Below are positions 26,540 through 34,866 of a stretch of 64,000 nt of DNA, one piece after another. The notes beneath the pieces are model-generated. The model searched no databases and was not told the DNA's origin. It was given only the letters and a program-made list of their open reading frames with translations. Made by a program: the position numbers and the translations under genes. This DNA is from Nanobdellota archaeon (GTDB taxonomy: Archaea > Nanobdellota > Nanobdellia > Pacearchaeales > GW2011-AR1), in contig JAQICZ010000004.1 in assembly GCA_027858295.1 (NCBI GenBank), forward strand, positions 1 through 64,000, read 5' to 3'. Positions within the stretch are counted from its first letter, which is position 1; the number at the start of each line of letters is the position of its first letter.

Positions 26540-26950
26540 TTAATTCTTTCCCAATTTCTCATCCAATGCCTTATTAACCATATAATCTGCCATTTTTTGG
26601 TATTTTTGGTTTCGCTTTACGTGAACGTAATGTATTTTGTCGAATCGATTTTGGAGCTTTTGAACTTCTAGGAATAATTCTTTCATTCTTGGGTTTTTTA
26701 CTCTGTATTCGCCTAAGAGTTGTTTGATTATTAGTTCAGAATCCATTATACAAGTTATTTCTCCTTGAGTGTATTTTGAGACTAGTTCTAGGGCCTTGAT
26801 TATTCCTTTGTATTCTGCAACATTGTTTGTGGCTGTTCCGATAAATGCTCCGTATTCTTCTAGGATTTTATCTCCGTCTCTTATTATTAATCCTATACCT
26901 GCGGGACCAGGGTTACCCCTTGCTCCTCCGTCTGAGTTTGTTGTTATCAT
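26540..26950 (-). CDS. rnhA: Ribonuclease HI
   Basis: A 136-residue type 1 RNase H. Catalytic acids are D7 (NSDGGARGNPGPAG), E46 (NNVAEYKGI), D70 (CIMDSELI) and D122 (MADYMVNKA), all four in place. It cleaves RNA in RNA-DNA hybrids. It lacks the N-terminal hybrid-binding domain and the basic protrusion of the E. coli enzyme, as usual for archaeal forms. It sits downstream of the PRTase-like gene in the reading direction of a minus-strand run, about 50 bp away. Confidence 0.93.
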   Translation of the reverse strand: MITTNSDGGARGNPGPAGIGLIIRDGDKILEEYGAFIGTATNNVAEYKGIIKALELVSKYTQGEITCIMDSELIIKQLLGEYRVKNPRMKELFLEVQKLQNRFDKIHYVHVKRNQKYQKMADYMVNKALDEKLGKN

Positions 26951-27228
26951 GAGAGAAAAAGATTGTTTTGATTAATAAATTTTATTGGTTAAGGTAGGGG
27001 AAGGAAATATGGAAGGCAGATTGATATGTTGAGTTAGTTCAGAATGAAACTCCACGAATCTACTTTATTCGTTCCGGTCCTCGGATTTCTTTTTTGAAAA
27101 TCCTGCGAGAACATTTCTTTCAGAAATATTTAAGAGGCTTAAAAAATTGAGCGTTTGTTTTTGGTGATCCAATAAAAATAATCATTATTTACTTCTGACA
27201 ACTAAAGACTAAGAACTAAGAACTTTCT

Positions 27229-27504
27229 TTAGATATGCAGAACTTTGAAGGCTTTGAAGTCTTGGAATTTTTCTACTCTTGCTTCTACGCCTCTTATAGT
27301 AGAATGCTTAGGTCCTTTTTTGCAGAGTTCTAACATTTTTCGGACTTCTTCTGGGTTTCCTTCAGCAAAAACTTCGACCCTTCCATCTTCTAGGTTTCTA
27401 ACGAAACCTTTTAGCCCTAGCTTCTCTGCGTTCTCTTTAATGAATGATCTAAAGAAAACTCCTTGAACCGTTCCAGAAATATATAATCTAACTGATTTTT
27501 TCAT
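27229..27504 (-). CDS. acyP: Acylphosphatase
   Basis: A 91-residue acylphosphatase with the phosphate-binding GTVQGVFFRSF loop (R19) and GFVRNLEDGRVEVFAEG (N37), both catalytic residues present. It hydrolyses carboxyl-phosphate bonds such as acetyl phosphate. Length is typical. It stands alone, flanked upstream by a repeat-filled gap. Confidence 0.95.
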   Translation of the reverse strand: MKKSVRLYISGTVQGVFFRSFIKENAEKLGLKGFVRNLEDGRVEVFAEGNPEEVRKMLELCKKGPKHSTIRGVEARVEKFQDFKAFKVLHI

Positions 27505-27584
27505 TTTGCCTCTAGTCTTGTTAAGTTGAGCTATTATTAAAGGTTTTTGTGGTGGAGGACATGGATTAAGGAGAGGGTAAATTG

Positions 27585-27720
27585 CTTCGCTACACTAAGT
27601 TATTAGGACAACGCACCCGCGGCGCTTTACCCGCCTTTCGGCAGGGTGCGATTGCTCTGCTAAGGCCCGTTAAATTAGTATTGCAGGGACCGAGGTCGTT
27701 TGTTGGAAATTAACAAAGCT
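27585..27720. repeat. Intergenic hairpin modules, subfamily B
   Basis: A degenerate TTGCTTCGC...AAGTTATTAGGACA module (about 27582-27612), then CGCCTTTCGGCAGG (about 27632) and TTGCTCTGCTAAGG (about 27650). GTTAAATTAGTATTGCAGGG and a GACCGAGGTCG palindrome (about 27690) follow. The layout matches 28550-28640 and 3440-3490. Confidence 0.65.
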
Positions 27721-27801
27721 TGAGGGCATTGTTGGAAGAGTGGTAGAGATGTATTCATTCAGCGACATTAATCATTTAAAGTTACTTTTCCAATTATTAT
27801 T

Positions 27802-28494
27802 ATGGATATTATTGAGTCGTTAAAGGAAGAGGCTAAGTATTTGCTTGAGGAAGGAGAAGGGGTTCATGATTGGGATCATACTCTTCGTGTTTATAATTTA
27901 GCTATGCATATTGGGCAGATTGAGTGTGCTGATTTGGAGGTTCTTGGGATTGCTGCTATTTTGCATGACATTGGCCGTCCGACCGAATCAAAGCTTCGGA
28001 GCTGTGAATCGTTAATCGTCGACCGTAAACCGTTGAACGTGGACCGTAAACCGAAAGACCCTTGTCATGCTGAGATTGGGGCTTTAATGGCGGAAGGGAT
28101 TCTAACAGGATATGGACTTGGAAAGGAGACAATCGAAAAGATTAAAGGTTGCATTTTAAAACATCGATTTAGCAGGGGTCATACTCCGGAGACTAAAGAG
28201 GAAAAGATTCTTTATGATGCGGATAAGATTGATAATATTGGAGCAATTGGAATTCTACGGGCGGCTAATTATTCTGGAACTTACAATGGAAGAACTCATA
28301 ATCCTGAAGTTCATCATGAAGATGTTCGGGCTTATTCTAGGGAAGACACAGCATATCAGCATTATCATATCAAGTTAAAGAAGATTAAGGATAAGTTGTT
28401 TACAGCTGAGGCAAAGAGGATTGCTGAAGGGCGGCATGATTTTATGAAGGATTTTTTTGATCGGGTTAATGCTGAGTGTCGTGGGGAAATTTAG
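27802..28494 (+). CDS. HD-domain phosphohydrolase with an internal heptanucleotide repeat
   Basis: A 230-residue HD hydrolase: HDWDHTLRVYNLA supplies the first histidines (H22, H26), AAILHDIGRP has H55-D56, ILKHRFSRG carries further metal-site histidines, and YDADKIDNIG is the distal Asp motif typical of the YedJ-like group. Residues about 66-84 are an insertion containing VDRKPLN/VDRKPKD, encoded by a 49-nt tract with a 7-nt period (28005-28053). The insertion falls in a loop after the HD helix, so activity is probably kept. Substrate unknown. Confidence 0.85.
   Translation: MDIIESLKEEAKYLLEEGEGVHDWDHTLRVYNLAMHIGQIECADLEVLGIAAILHDIGRPTESKLRSCESLIVDRKPLNVDRKPKDPCHAEIGALMAEGILTGYGLGKETIEKIKGCILKHRFSRGHTPETKEEKILYDADKIDNIGAIGILRAANYSGTYNGRTHNPEVHHEDVRAYSREDTAYQHYHIKLKKIKDKLFTAEAKRIAEGRHDFMKDFFDRVNAECRGEI
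28005..28053. repeat. Seven tandem heptamers inside the HD-hydrolase gene
   Basis: Seven consecutive 7-nt units: TGAATCG, TTAATCG, TCGACCG, TAAACCG, TTGAACG, TGGACCG, TAAACCG. Reverse-complemented they follow RGTnnAC, the pattern of the intergenic array at 6915-7021. Three units make 21 nt, which explains the 7-residue protein period. Confidence 0.9.
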
Positions 28495-28539
28495 ATTTGG
28501 TAAATTTCTATATTAAATAGGTAAAAGTTGACTTAATTA

Positions 28540-28660
28540 TTATTACACTCACGAAGATTTTTGCCCGTCTTCGACAGGGCTAAAATCATCTCCGTTGGGA
28601 ATATTTAATTAGTGTCACAGGGGACCAAAGTCGCTTGCTGGAGATTATTACCAGCTTACT
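28540..28660. repeat. Intergenic hairpin module, subfamily B
   Basis: The 319-bp gap at 28495-28813 holds GCCCGTCTTCGACAGGGC (about 28563-28580), a TCTCCGTTGGG core, TTAATTAGTGTCACAGGGG and GGAGATTA. This is the same order as at 27620-27715. The remaining sequence to 28813 is AT-rich, with a GTGTACTTACTGTACAC palindrome near 28755-28771. Confidence 0.6.
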
Positions 28661-28813
28661 TTAATATTCCTAGTTAACTATTATATTTTGCACACTCAAA
28701 ACATCTTCTCAATTTTGAATTATTTTTTGTCAAGATGCTGCTAAATCATTTCGCCGTGTACTTACTGTACACAAGAAATTATTTAGTAGTATATTGGTAA
28801 AAAAGAAACAAAA

Positions 28814-29398
28814 TTATATGCCACGGACATCGAGTTCGTTATTAACAACCGCTACAACTTGAGATGCAAAGTATATATGGGGGCCGACAGTTACTGGTGT
28901 TAGAATTTTTCTTAGGTATTTTTCTTCTTTTTTTGGAAAGCCTTCATGGTCTCCTAAAAGGAAGGCACATTCATCAGGGATTTCTATGTCCCTTAGGGAT
29001 TCTCCTTTTTTATCTAACATGAATATTTCTACATCTTTTGCCATTAGTTCGTCAATCACTCTCATTACTGATTTTTTTTCTACAAAGCATCCTGGGAAAA
29101 CTTCTTTTTTTTCTCCGGGTTTGTATTTGTAAAGTAATTTTTTCATGATAGTTGCTACGTCTTTTTTTGAAATGGGGGTGTCGTCGTTTACTAGAATTTC
29201 TATGTGCTTTGGGGGATCGGGCATTCCGTTTAGGATCAGGTGAAATGTTACGTCTTTTCTGAAGTCGTGTGATAGAAACAATCCTTGTATTAAGGAGTGA
29301 ATTGCGATGTCGATTCGTCCTGCTTTCATTAGATTCCCATCTGAGATTGCTTTTCCTGAAGTTGTTCCTGATGCTGAATAATAGATGAAGTGTTTCAT
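28814..29398 (-). CDS. trmY: tRNA pseudouridine-54 N1-methyltransferase
   Basis: A 194-residue SPOUT-class methyltransferase of the TrmY family: MKHFIYYSASGTTSG, GRIDIAIHSLIQGLFLSHDFR, VTFHLILNGMPDPPKHI, and the SAM-binding knot around AFLLGDHEGFPKKEE and VTVGPHIYFASQVVAVVNNELD. It methylates N1 of pseudouridine at position 54 of archaeal tRNAs. Length and all family blocks are complete. Monocistronic. Confidence 0.95.
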   Translation of the reverse strand: MKHFIYYSASGTTSGKAISDGNLMKAGRIDIAIHSLIQGLFLSHDFRKDVTFHLILNGMPDPPKHIEILVNDDTPISKKDVATIMKKLLYKYKPGEKKEVFPGCFVEKKSVMRVIDELMAKDVEIFMLDKKGESLRDIEIPDECAFLLGDHEGFPKKEEKYLRKILTPVTVGPHIYFASQVVAVVNNELDVRGI

Positions 29399-29439
29399 AA
29401 AAGGGGAAAGAGTTATTGAGTTTTAAGGGTTTTGATTGA

Positions 29440-29660
29440 GCTGGAAGTTGGAGGTTGGAAGCTTAAAGTTAAAGGTTTAAATCTTTTGTAGTATCTCCGA
29501 TAACTTTTTTAAAATTTACAATTAACTGTGTAGTTTAAAATAAAAAATCACTGGCAACCAGAATTGACAAATTAAATTATCCGTTCGCGTAATGCCATTC
29601 GCTTGGGTTTGTGGCTTGCCAAAAAAACTGCGGTATTTTTGTATCTGCGTGCAATAGTTT
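29440..29660. repeat. Heptamer tract and composite repeat with nested 55-bp insert
   Basis: The 420-bp gap at 29399-29818 has a GCTGGAA/GTTGGAG heptamer run (about 29440-29475) and a family core CCGTTCGCG (29581-29589). The core is interrupted by a 55-bp hairpin-bearing insert (29590-29644) before CTGCGTGCA resumes. The same insert sits at the same point at 34628-34683. Confidence 0.75.
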
Positions 29661-29818
29661 TTTAGACAATATACTAGTTTTAAGAAATGAATTTTATCGC
29701 TAGATAAATTATGTTAGTGTTTATATTGAAGACTTCTTTTATAGGTATTAGAGATACTGCTTTTGGGTTGGAGAATGGAGGATACGAAAATTGCTGGGCG
29801 AGTTAGAAATATTGCTAA

Positions 29819-30064
29819 TTATCTTTTTGGGTATTTGTTATCTGGTTCAGAACCAACAACCCAATGACCTGGAACATAATTTCTTATCATTTCTGCCTTT
29901 TCTTTCCAATAATATTCTTCAGAGTTGAAGTGATTTTGTACTTCTTCAAACGCCTTATTAAGAGACTCTGCAATTTTTGATTCTTCTGGTGTCATTGGCT
30001 TTTCCCTAAACTTCTTAGCAGATTCATAAATACTATCTTTTCCAACTAAATTCTCAACTGACAT
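29819..30064 (-). CDS. Small hypothetical protein
   Basis: An 81-residue soluble protein, mostly helical in its middle (PEESKIAESLNKAFEEVQNHF), ending in a GHWVVGSEPDNKYPKR tail rich in aromatic and polar residues. No family recognised. The ATG at 30064 follows an A-rich region; it is alone on its strand. Function unknown. Confidence 0.5.
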   Translation of the reverse strand: MSVENLVGKDSIYESAKKFREKPMTPEESKIAESLNKAFEEVQNHFNSEEYYWKEKAEMIRNYVPGHWVVGSEPDNKYPKR

Positions 30065-30175
30065 AATAAACTCAAATATTAGAAGTTTCTATCCTTTTTC
30101 ATTATTAACAACTGCCAATTATAGTCTTAATTGTTTTATTATTGTACTAACGAATCAAAGTCAAATTTTGTAATC

Positions 30176-31201
30176 TTATGAAAAGACTAAAATACTAACT
30201 AAGAAAATCAAATACAATAATAATAGTAAAATTCCTTCTCTTCTTGATATTTCATAGTTTGTTTTAATAAAAATTAAGACTGTTATTGTTGCGACGGCAA
30301 GGAAGGGAAATAGCATTAAGATGTTTTCTTTTATTGCTATTAGCGGATGTATTACAGCTGAAATTCCTAAGATTAAAAGCGTATTTGTTATGCAAGAACC
30401 TATAGAATTTCCTATGGCAACACTACCTATCTTTTTTGAAGAAGCGGAAATGGCAACTGAAAGTTCTGGCATAGTTGTTCCAATTGATATTATTACTCCT
30501 AAGATTAGGGGTGCGACATTAAAATAATTTGCAATAAATAATGCCTTGTTTAAAACCAATACTGCAGAGAAATAGACCATAGTTATACCAACTATCATAA
30601 AGAAATAATGCCTAAAGGAATTACCTCGTTTCTTTTTTGTATGATTATTATTCTTTGACAATCTCAGAAAGACACCTCTCTTTAGATAAGACAAATATCC
30701 AAATTTTACGAAATACTCAGCAAAGTCGGCAAAATTATACTGCTTCTTTATATCCTTTTTTGATTCTATGATAAAAACAGTATATGCTACATATAACAAT
30801 AAAAATATAACTCCTTCAAGAAGTGATAATTTACCGTCTGACAATAATAATAAAAGTAACGACATTACAAATAACAAGAAATAGCCATCCCGCCTCAAGA
30901 CATCTTTTTCAAGTTTAACTTTTGAGAAGATTGCAGTTATTCCTATTATTAGTGTTAAGTTTGCTATGTTTGCACCTATTATTGTTCCGAGGATTAACCC
31001 GCTTTGGCCCTTTAGGGAAGCTACTACTGATGATGTCAGTTCTGGTAAAGAAGTCCCAAGAGCCACAAGAGTTAGCCCTATGATGAACTCAGAAACTCCG
31101 AATCTCCTTGCAAGTTGAGACGAAGACCCTACAAAGATACCAGAACCTTTTATTAGAAATACTAGGCCTAAGATTAAAAGTATAATTGAAATAAGCAGCA
31201 T
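30176..31201 (-). CDS. Sodium/calcium exchanger family transporter
   Basis: A 341-residue integral membrane protein of the CaCA superfamily. Two inverted alpha-repeats carry the ion-binding motifs: GTSLPELTSSVVASLKG near residue 48 and GTTMPELSVAISASSKK near residue 240, each followed by GxxxGxNxxN-like helices (GTIIGANIAN, GNSIGSCITN). About ten TM helices, with a cytoplasmic loop around 165-195. It exchanges Ca2+ for Na+ or H+ across the membrane. It lies about 50 bp downstream of cbf5 on the same strand. Confidence 0.93.
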   Translation of the reverse strand: MLLISIILLILGLVFLIKGSGIFVGSSSQLARRFGVSEFIIGLTLVALGTSLPELTSSVVASLKGQSGLILGTIIGANIANLTLIIGITAIFSKVKLEKDVLRRDGYFLLFVMSLLLLLLSDGKLSLLEGVIFLLLYVAYTVFIIESKKDIKKQYNFADFAEYFVKFGYLSYLKRGVFLRLSKNNNHTKKKRGNSFRHYFFMIVGITMVYFSAVLVLNKALFIANYFNVAPLILGVIISIGTTMPELSVAISASSKKIGSVAIGNSIGSCITNTLLILGISAVIHPLIAIKENILMLFPFLAVATITVLIFIKTNYEISRREGILLLLLYLIFLVSILVFS

Positions 31202-31249
31202 CTAAAGAAAAGGGATTTCTTAATTAAAAATCTAGTGGCTAATCCTGGC

Positions 31250-32143
31250 TTAATGAATTGGCTGCAAAGTAAATTCGCTACGAGCGAACATGTTTCCTTC
31301 ATTGATTACCTTGAATACTCCGATGAATTTGTTTTTTGAGAAGGCTACTACTTTATCGTCTTTTTTGTAGTCTAGGTATTTTCTTTCGGTTACTTCGTCT
31401 TTGTGGATTGGGGATCCGTGAAAAACTGCTCTTACGGCTTTTTCTTTTATTTCGATTACTGGGAATATTTTTGAGATTACTTCACCAGGGATTAACATTC
31501 TTCGCAGTGCTGTTGAGTTTCCGGTGTTGTGGTCTTCTACTGCTTTGTCGAATTCGTAGAGTGTATTTGAGGGATAGTAGGCATCATCTTCAAAGAATAT
31601 TCCTGCATCTGTTCTTCTTAGTTCTAACATGTGGGCTTCACTCCCTAGTTTTTTCCCGAGATCTACGCAGAGTGTTCTGATGTATGTTCCACCTTGGCAA
31701 GCTACTTTGAATAGAACATCTTTGCCTTTCTTTTCCAGAATGTCAAATGAATAAATTGTTCTTGGTCTTAGTTGTCTTTTTACGGCTGATTTTACTGGAG
31801 GCATTTGGATAATTTCTCCGATGAAGTTTTCTTTGATTGCTTCTCTGATTTTTTCCATAGGGACTTCATCGTGCATTCTCATTATTCCAACATATGTTTT
31901 ATCTTCTCCTAAAAAATATCCAGCGAGTTTACAAGCTCTGTTAATTCCAACGGGAATCACGCCTGTTACTGCGGGATCGAGTGTTCCAAAGTGTGAAGTT
32001 TTACTTGCCCTTAATCTTTTTTTTATGAATTCTGAATTTTGGAAGGAGGTTGGACCTCTGGACTTGTTAATGTTTATTATTGAAAATTCTAGAAGTTCCT
32101 TCATTGACTTCTTTGCTTTGATTTTTTCTAGGTCGATTTGCAT
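31250..32143 (-). CDS. cbf5: tRNA/rRNA pseudouridine synthase Cbf5
   Basis: A 297-residue TruB/Cbf5-type enzyme. The catalytic Asp is D56 in HFGTLDPAVTGVIPVGI. ACQGGTYIRTLCVDLG is the conserved C-terminal part of the catalytic domain. A PUA domain (about 215-292, with AVRAVFHGSPIHKDEV and VVAFSKNKFIGVFKV) completes it. In archaea it is the catalytic subunit of H/ACA RNPs and can also act on tRNA U55. It lacks the long N-terminal extension of eukaryotic dyskerin. Possibly co-transcribed with the exchanger downstream. Confidence 0.95.
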   Translation of the reverse strand: MQIDLEKIKAKKSMKELLEFSIININKSRGPTSFQNSEFIKKRLRASKTSHFGTLDPAVTGVIPVGINRACKLAGYFLGEDKTYVGIMRMHDEVPMEKIREAIKENFIGEIIQMPPVKSAVKRQLRPRTIYSFDILEKKGKDVLFKVACQGGTYIRTLCVDLGKKLGSEAHMLELRRTDAGIFFEDDAYYPSNTLYEFDKAVEDHNTGNSTALRRMLIPGEVISKIFPVIEIKEKAVRAVFHGSPIHKDEVTERKYLDYKKDDKVVAFSKNKFIGVFKVINEGNMFARSEFTLQPIH

Positions 32144-32219
32144 AAATATAGTGGGAATGGGAGGTTTTTAAGAGTTTAGAGGGGAAGGTCTGTGAATTTT
32201 CATGTGGGAAATTGGGTAA

Positions 32220-32350
32220 AGGTGAGGACGGACTGATATATTTAGATAGTCGTTCGCGATGAGGTCTTATGTCCGGTGTAGAATTAAAAACTAATAGAAT
32301 AAGGCAGATTGATATGTTGAATTATTCGTTCGCGCTGCGTGCAAAAAAAA
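32220..32350. repeat. Intergenic family modules, uninterrupted reference core
   Basis: A degenerate copy at about 32225-32275 is followed by AAGGCAGATTGATATGTTGA, ATTATTCGTTCGCG and CTGCGTGCA (about 32303-32343) with no insert. This copy shows the original target for the inserts at 1554, 29590 and 34628. Confidence 0.75.
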
Positions 32351-32377
32351 AAGAGGGGGTCTTTAATTCTAAATAAG

Positions 32378-32959
32378 TCATTTTAATTTTTGCCTCTGAT
32401 TTAACTCACTCCTCCAGAAATCTTTTGCTATAGCATCAATTGAGATTGGTCCAAAATAAAGGGAGTTATTTGCAATGTATTTTGACTGTTTTATATTTTT
32501 TAATTTCTCCAAGTTCTCTTGTAGCCTAGAATCATAAAAGCCTGAGATGTGCTCTTTTTTACCAAATTCAATCGTTCCTTTTGATAAATAATTTAACTTT
32601 AATAAATCAACTTTTGCTAAATATTCTTGAGCCGATGGAAAGCGAACATGCATATAAGGAATTCTCCTAACAACTGATTTAATTTGATTTTCACTAGTAC
32701 AAGAATCTAGCTTTTCCTGATAGATGTGTTTTCCAAAATGATAGACCATTCCATCTTCCCCATCTATATAATCCAATTCTTTTATGAATGAAGGAATTTC
32801 TAAATTTCCTGTTAGTCCATACTTCATTCCTGAATCTGACAATCTCCGTTCTAAACTTTCTCCATGCAAGATGGTGTTTATTTTTGCCATTCCGTATGCC
32901 TCTGGAAGATCAATTATCATTTCTGAAATCAATTGAGGTACTAATATTTTATTTTTCAT
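32378..32959 (-). CDS. Hypothetical protein, distal gene of a coupled pair
   Basis: A 193-residue soluble protein not assigned to a family. It starts MKNKILVPQLISEMIIDLPEA, has a mixed alpha/beta body, and ends ELNQRQKLK. Its ATG overlaps the TGA of the upstream gene (ATGA, 4 bp). The final 19 bp of both genes are identical, so the last residues (RQKLK) are shared, although the rest of the two proteins is not obviously homologous. A functional link with the upstream gene is likely from coupling. Confidence 0.6.
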   Translation of the reverse strand: MKNKILVPQLISEMIIDLPEAYGMAKINTILHGESLERRLSDSGMKYGLTGNLEIPSFIKELDYIDGEDGMVYHFGKHIYQEKLDSCTSENQIKSVVRRIPYMHVRFPSAQEYLAKVDLLKLNYLSKGTIEFGKKEHISGFYDSRLQENLEKLKNIKQSKYIANNSLYFGPISIDAIAKDFWRSELNQRQKLK

Positions 32960-33747
32960 TTTAATTTTTGCCTCCCAAAAGCTATTAATTTTTTTGCATC
33001 ACGAACAAATTCAGTTGAATTTCTTCCATAACGATTGATGATGGAAGTTTTCTCATCTTCTTCTAAAAAAGAAGGCAACTCATCTGGATTCATTTCTTTT
33101 TTTAATCCTAATTTAATTGAATAATCTAGAAAACTCCAAAAAGGATTTCCATAATTAACTTCTAGATTTGCAGCTTTTCCAATACTTTCTTTTGGCAATA
33201 CATAAACGCCCCTATTTCTAGGACTATCTTCCTCTACCATTAAATTATCTCCAAGGGAGAGTCTTTTTTCCAAATTACTTAAAATTTCAGCTAAGTGAAT
33301 TTTTGAATATTCTTTTCCATAAATTCCGATACATTTTGCACCATCTTTGGATAGATGTAAATTATCTTTTAGATTAAATTTATTTTTTAATGAATAGAAC
33401 ATTTTTCCTCCATTTTCAAATTTATACGAAAAACCACTATTGGATGTTAGCAATTGTTGACCACAATCTTTGCTTTTTCCCGCTATGTTTCTAAGTTGAA
33501 AAATATCCGCATAGAGCAGCAAAGGAAAATCATCTTTATTCATTGCTCTCATTCTTAAATTTGGCTGAAGATAATTCTTTTCTCCAACTAAATAGAAACC
33601 GTGAAAGTTTTTTTGTTCTGCGTTCATTTGCTCACAAAATTCGTTCTTTTCGTTATCTGTTTCAAGCTCCACTATCTTATCAATTAATTCGGCATTATGC
33701 CTAAATTTCTTATATATCTGTCCTGGTGTGAATTTTAATTCTTTCAT
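32956..33747 (-). CDS. Hypothetical protein, proximal gene of a coupled pair
   Basis: A 263-residue soluble protein of unknown family. Residues 1-60 are helical and charged. A central part includes LLLYADIFQLRNIAGKSK and a possible active-site-like region GAKCIGIYGKEYSKIH. The C-terminal 60 residues are helical and acidic, ending AFGRQKLK. It is divergent from the TrmB-like gene at 33824 with about 75 bp of AT-rich promoter DNA between them, so regulation by that protein is possible (inference). Confidence 0.6.
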   Translation of the reverse strand: MKELKFTPGQIYKKFRHNAELIDKIVELETDNEKNEFCEQMNAEQKNFHGFYLVGEKNYLQPNLRMRAMNKDDFPLLLYADIFQLRNIAGKSKDCGQQLLTSNSGFSYKFENGGKMFYSLKNKFNLKDNLHLSKDGAKCIGIYGKEYSKIHLAEILSNLEKRLSLGDNLMVEEDSPRNRGVYVLPKESIGKAANLEVNYGNPFWSFLDYSIKLGLKKEMNPDELPSFLEEDEKTSIINRYGRNSTEFVRDAKKLIAFGRQKLK

Positions 33748-33823
33748 GATAATCCTTAATTTTAGATAATTATATAGCTTTGTCGTAGTATAATTCCGAC
33801 AGTTTTAAGTAGTTTTATTTACT

Positions 33824-34561
33824 ATGTTTTTTATGGAAATAATAAATGGTCTTGAGAAATATGGGTTGAGTTATCGGGAGGCTATTGTGTATAAGGAACT
33901 TTTGGTATTGGGTTTAGCTACAGCTAGTGAGGTTTCAAAGAGGACAAAAATTCTTCGGCAAACGACTTATGAAATTATTGATAAACTTCTGGAAAAGGGC
34001 CTTATCTCTTTTGTTATTAAGAATCATGTTAAACATTTTGAGGCTACTGATCCTAAAAGGTTTAATGAGCTGCTCACGGAAAAGAAAGAGGCTATTGACA
34101 ATGTGCTTTTTGAGATGGAGCAACTTCGGGCGGGACAGACAAAAAAACCTCTTGTTGAAACTTATGAGGGGATTGAGGGACTTAAGACTATTTATGGAAA
34201 AATGATTCGTGACAACCCTCGTGAACTTTTTGAAATTGGAAATACTGCGAGTTTTTCTGAAATTTTGAAATTATATTTTATTGAAAATTATATGCAAAAA
34301 AGGATACAAAATAAAACTAAGCTAAAATTAATTACTGACATTAGTGGTAAGGATTTATTTTCTACTAATAAAAAACAGTTTAGGGAAACTCGGTTTAGTA
34401 AGAAGCTGGATGGAGTTAAAACTGCCACATATCTTTATGAAGATGTTGTTATAATAATTACTTTTGATAATCAACCAATGGGTGTTTTAATTCAGAATCA
34501 ATTAATTGCTGATACGCAAAAAATTCAGTTTGAAAGTTTATGGAACGAGAGTCGGAATTAA
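33824..34561 (+). CDS. TrmB-family transcriptional regulator
   Basis: A 245-residue TrmB-like protein: an N-terminal winged helix (LSYREAIVYKELLVLG, then RQTTYEIIDKLLEKGLI), a coiled linker, and a sensor domain with TYEGIEGLKTIYGKMI and LFEIGNTASF. It is clearly paralogous to the protein at 20820-21551, with the same domain order and nearly equal length. The upstream gap holds GTCG...CGAC inverted tetramers near 33782-33800 that could be part of an operator. Start ATG at 33824; an ATG at 33833 is also possible. Confidence 0.85.
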   Translation: MFFMEIINGLEKYGLSYREAIVYKELLVLGLATASEVSKRTKILRQTTYEIIDKLLEKGLISFVIKNHVKHFEATDPKRFNELLTEKKEAIDNVLFEMEQLRAGQTKKPLVETYEGIEGLKTIYGKMIRDNPRELFEIGNTASFSEILKLYFIENYMQKRIQNKTKLKLITDISGKDLFSTNKKQFRETRFSKKLDGVKTATYLYEDVVIIITFDNQPMGVLIQNQLIADTQKIQFESLWNESRN

Positions 34562-34564
34562 GTT

Positions 34565-34850
34565 TTAATATTGCTGAGCAGAGCTCAGTTATTAGGGCAG
34601 ATTGGTATACTGAATTAGTCGTTCGCGTAATGCCATTCGCTTTGGGTATATGGCTTGCCAAAAAAGCTGCGGCATTTTTGTATCTGCGTGCATATAGGGT
34701 TAGAGATTAACAGAGTAGTTATAATAAATTTGAACAATTGAGAGTAATTAGAATAAGATATTGCCCCATATAATCTGGGGACTGAGAAGATTCACTCAGG
34801 TTCTCGCGCCCTCCTTGTGGTGGAGTTAGAGACCTGAATATCTAATGGTA
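34565..34850. repeat. Full composite intergenic repeat with two nested inserts
   Basis: A CTGAGC (34574-34579)/GCTCAG (34583-34588) hairpin and TTATTAGGGCAGATTGG come first. A core GTTCGCG is split by a 56-bp insert (34628-34683) before CTGCGTGCA; then comes the AACAGAGTAG tail (about 34706). The right module TAATCTGGGG (34771-34780) is split by a 43-bp insert (34781-34823) from AGTTAGAGACCTGAATATC. Confidence 0.8.
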
Positions 34851-34866
34851 TTTACTTTGTGATAGT

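Noticed and set aside
28755-28771. GTGTACTTACTGTACAC palindrome as an operator
   Set aside because: It is between two gene ends/starts with no clear promoter relation; too little evidence to call.
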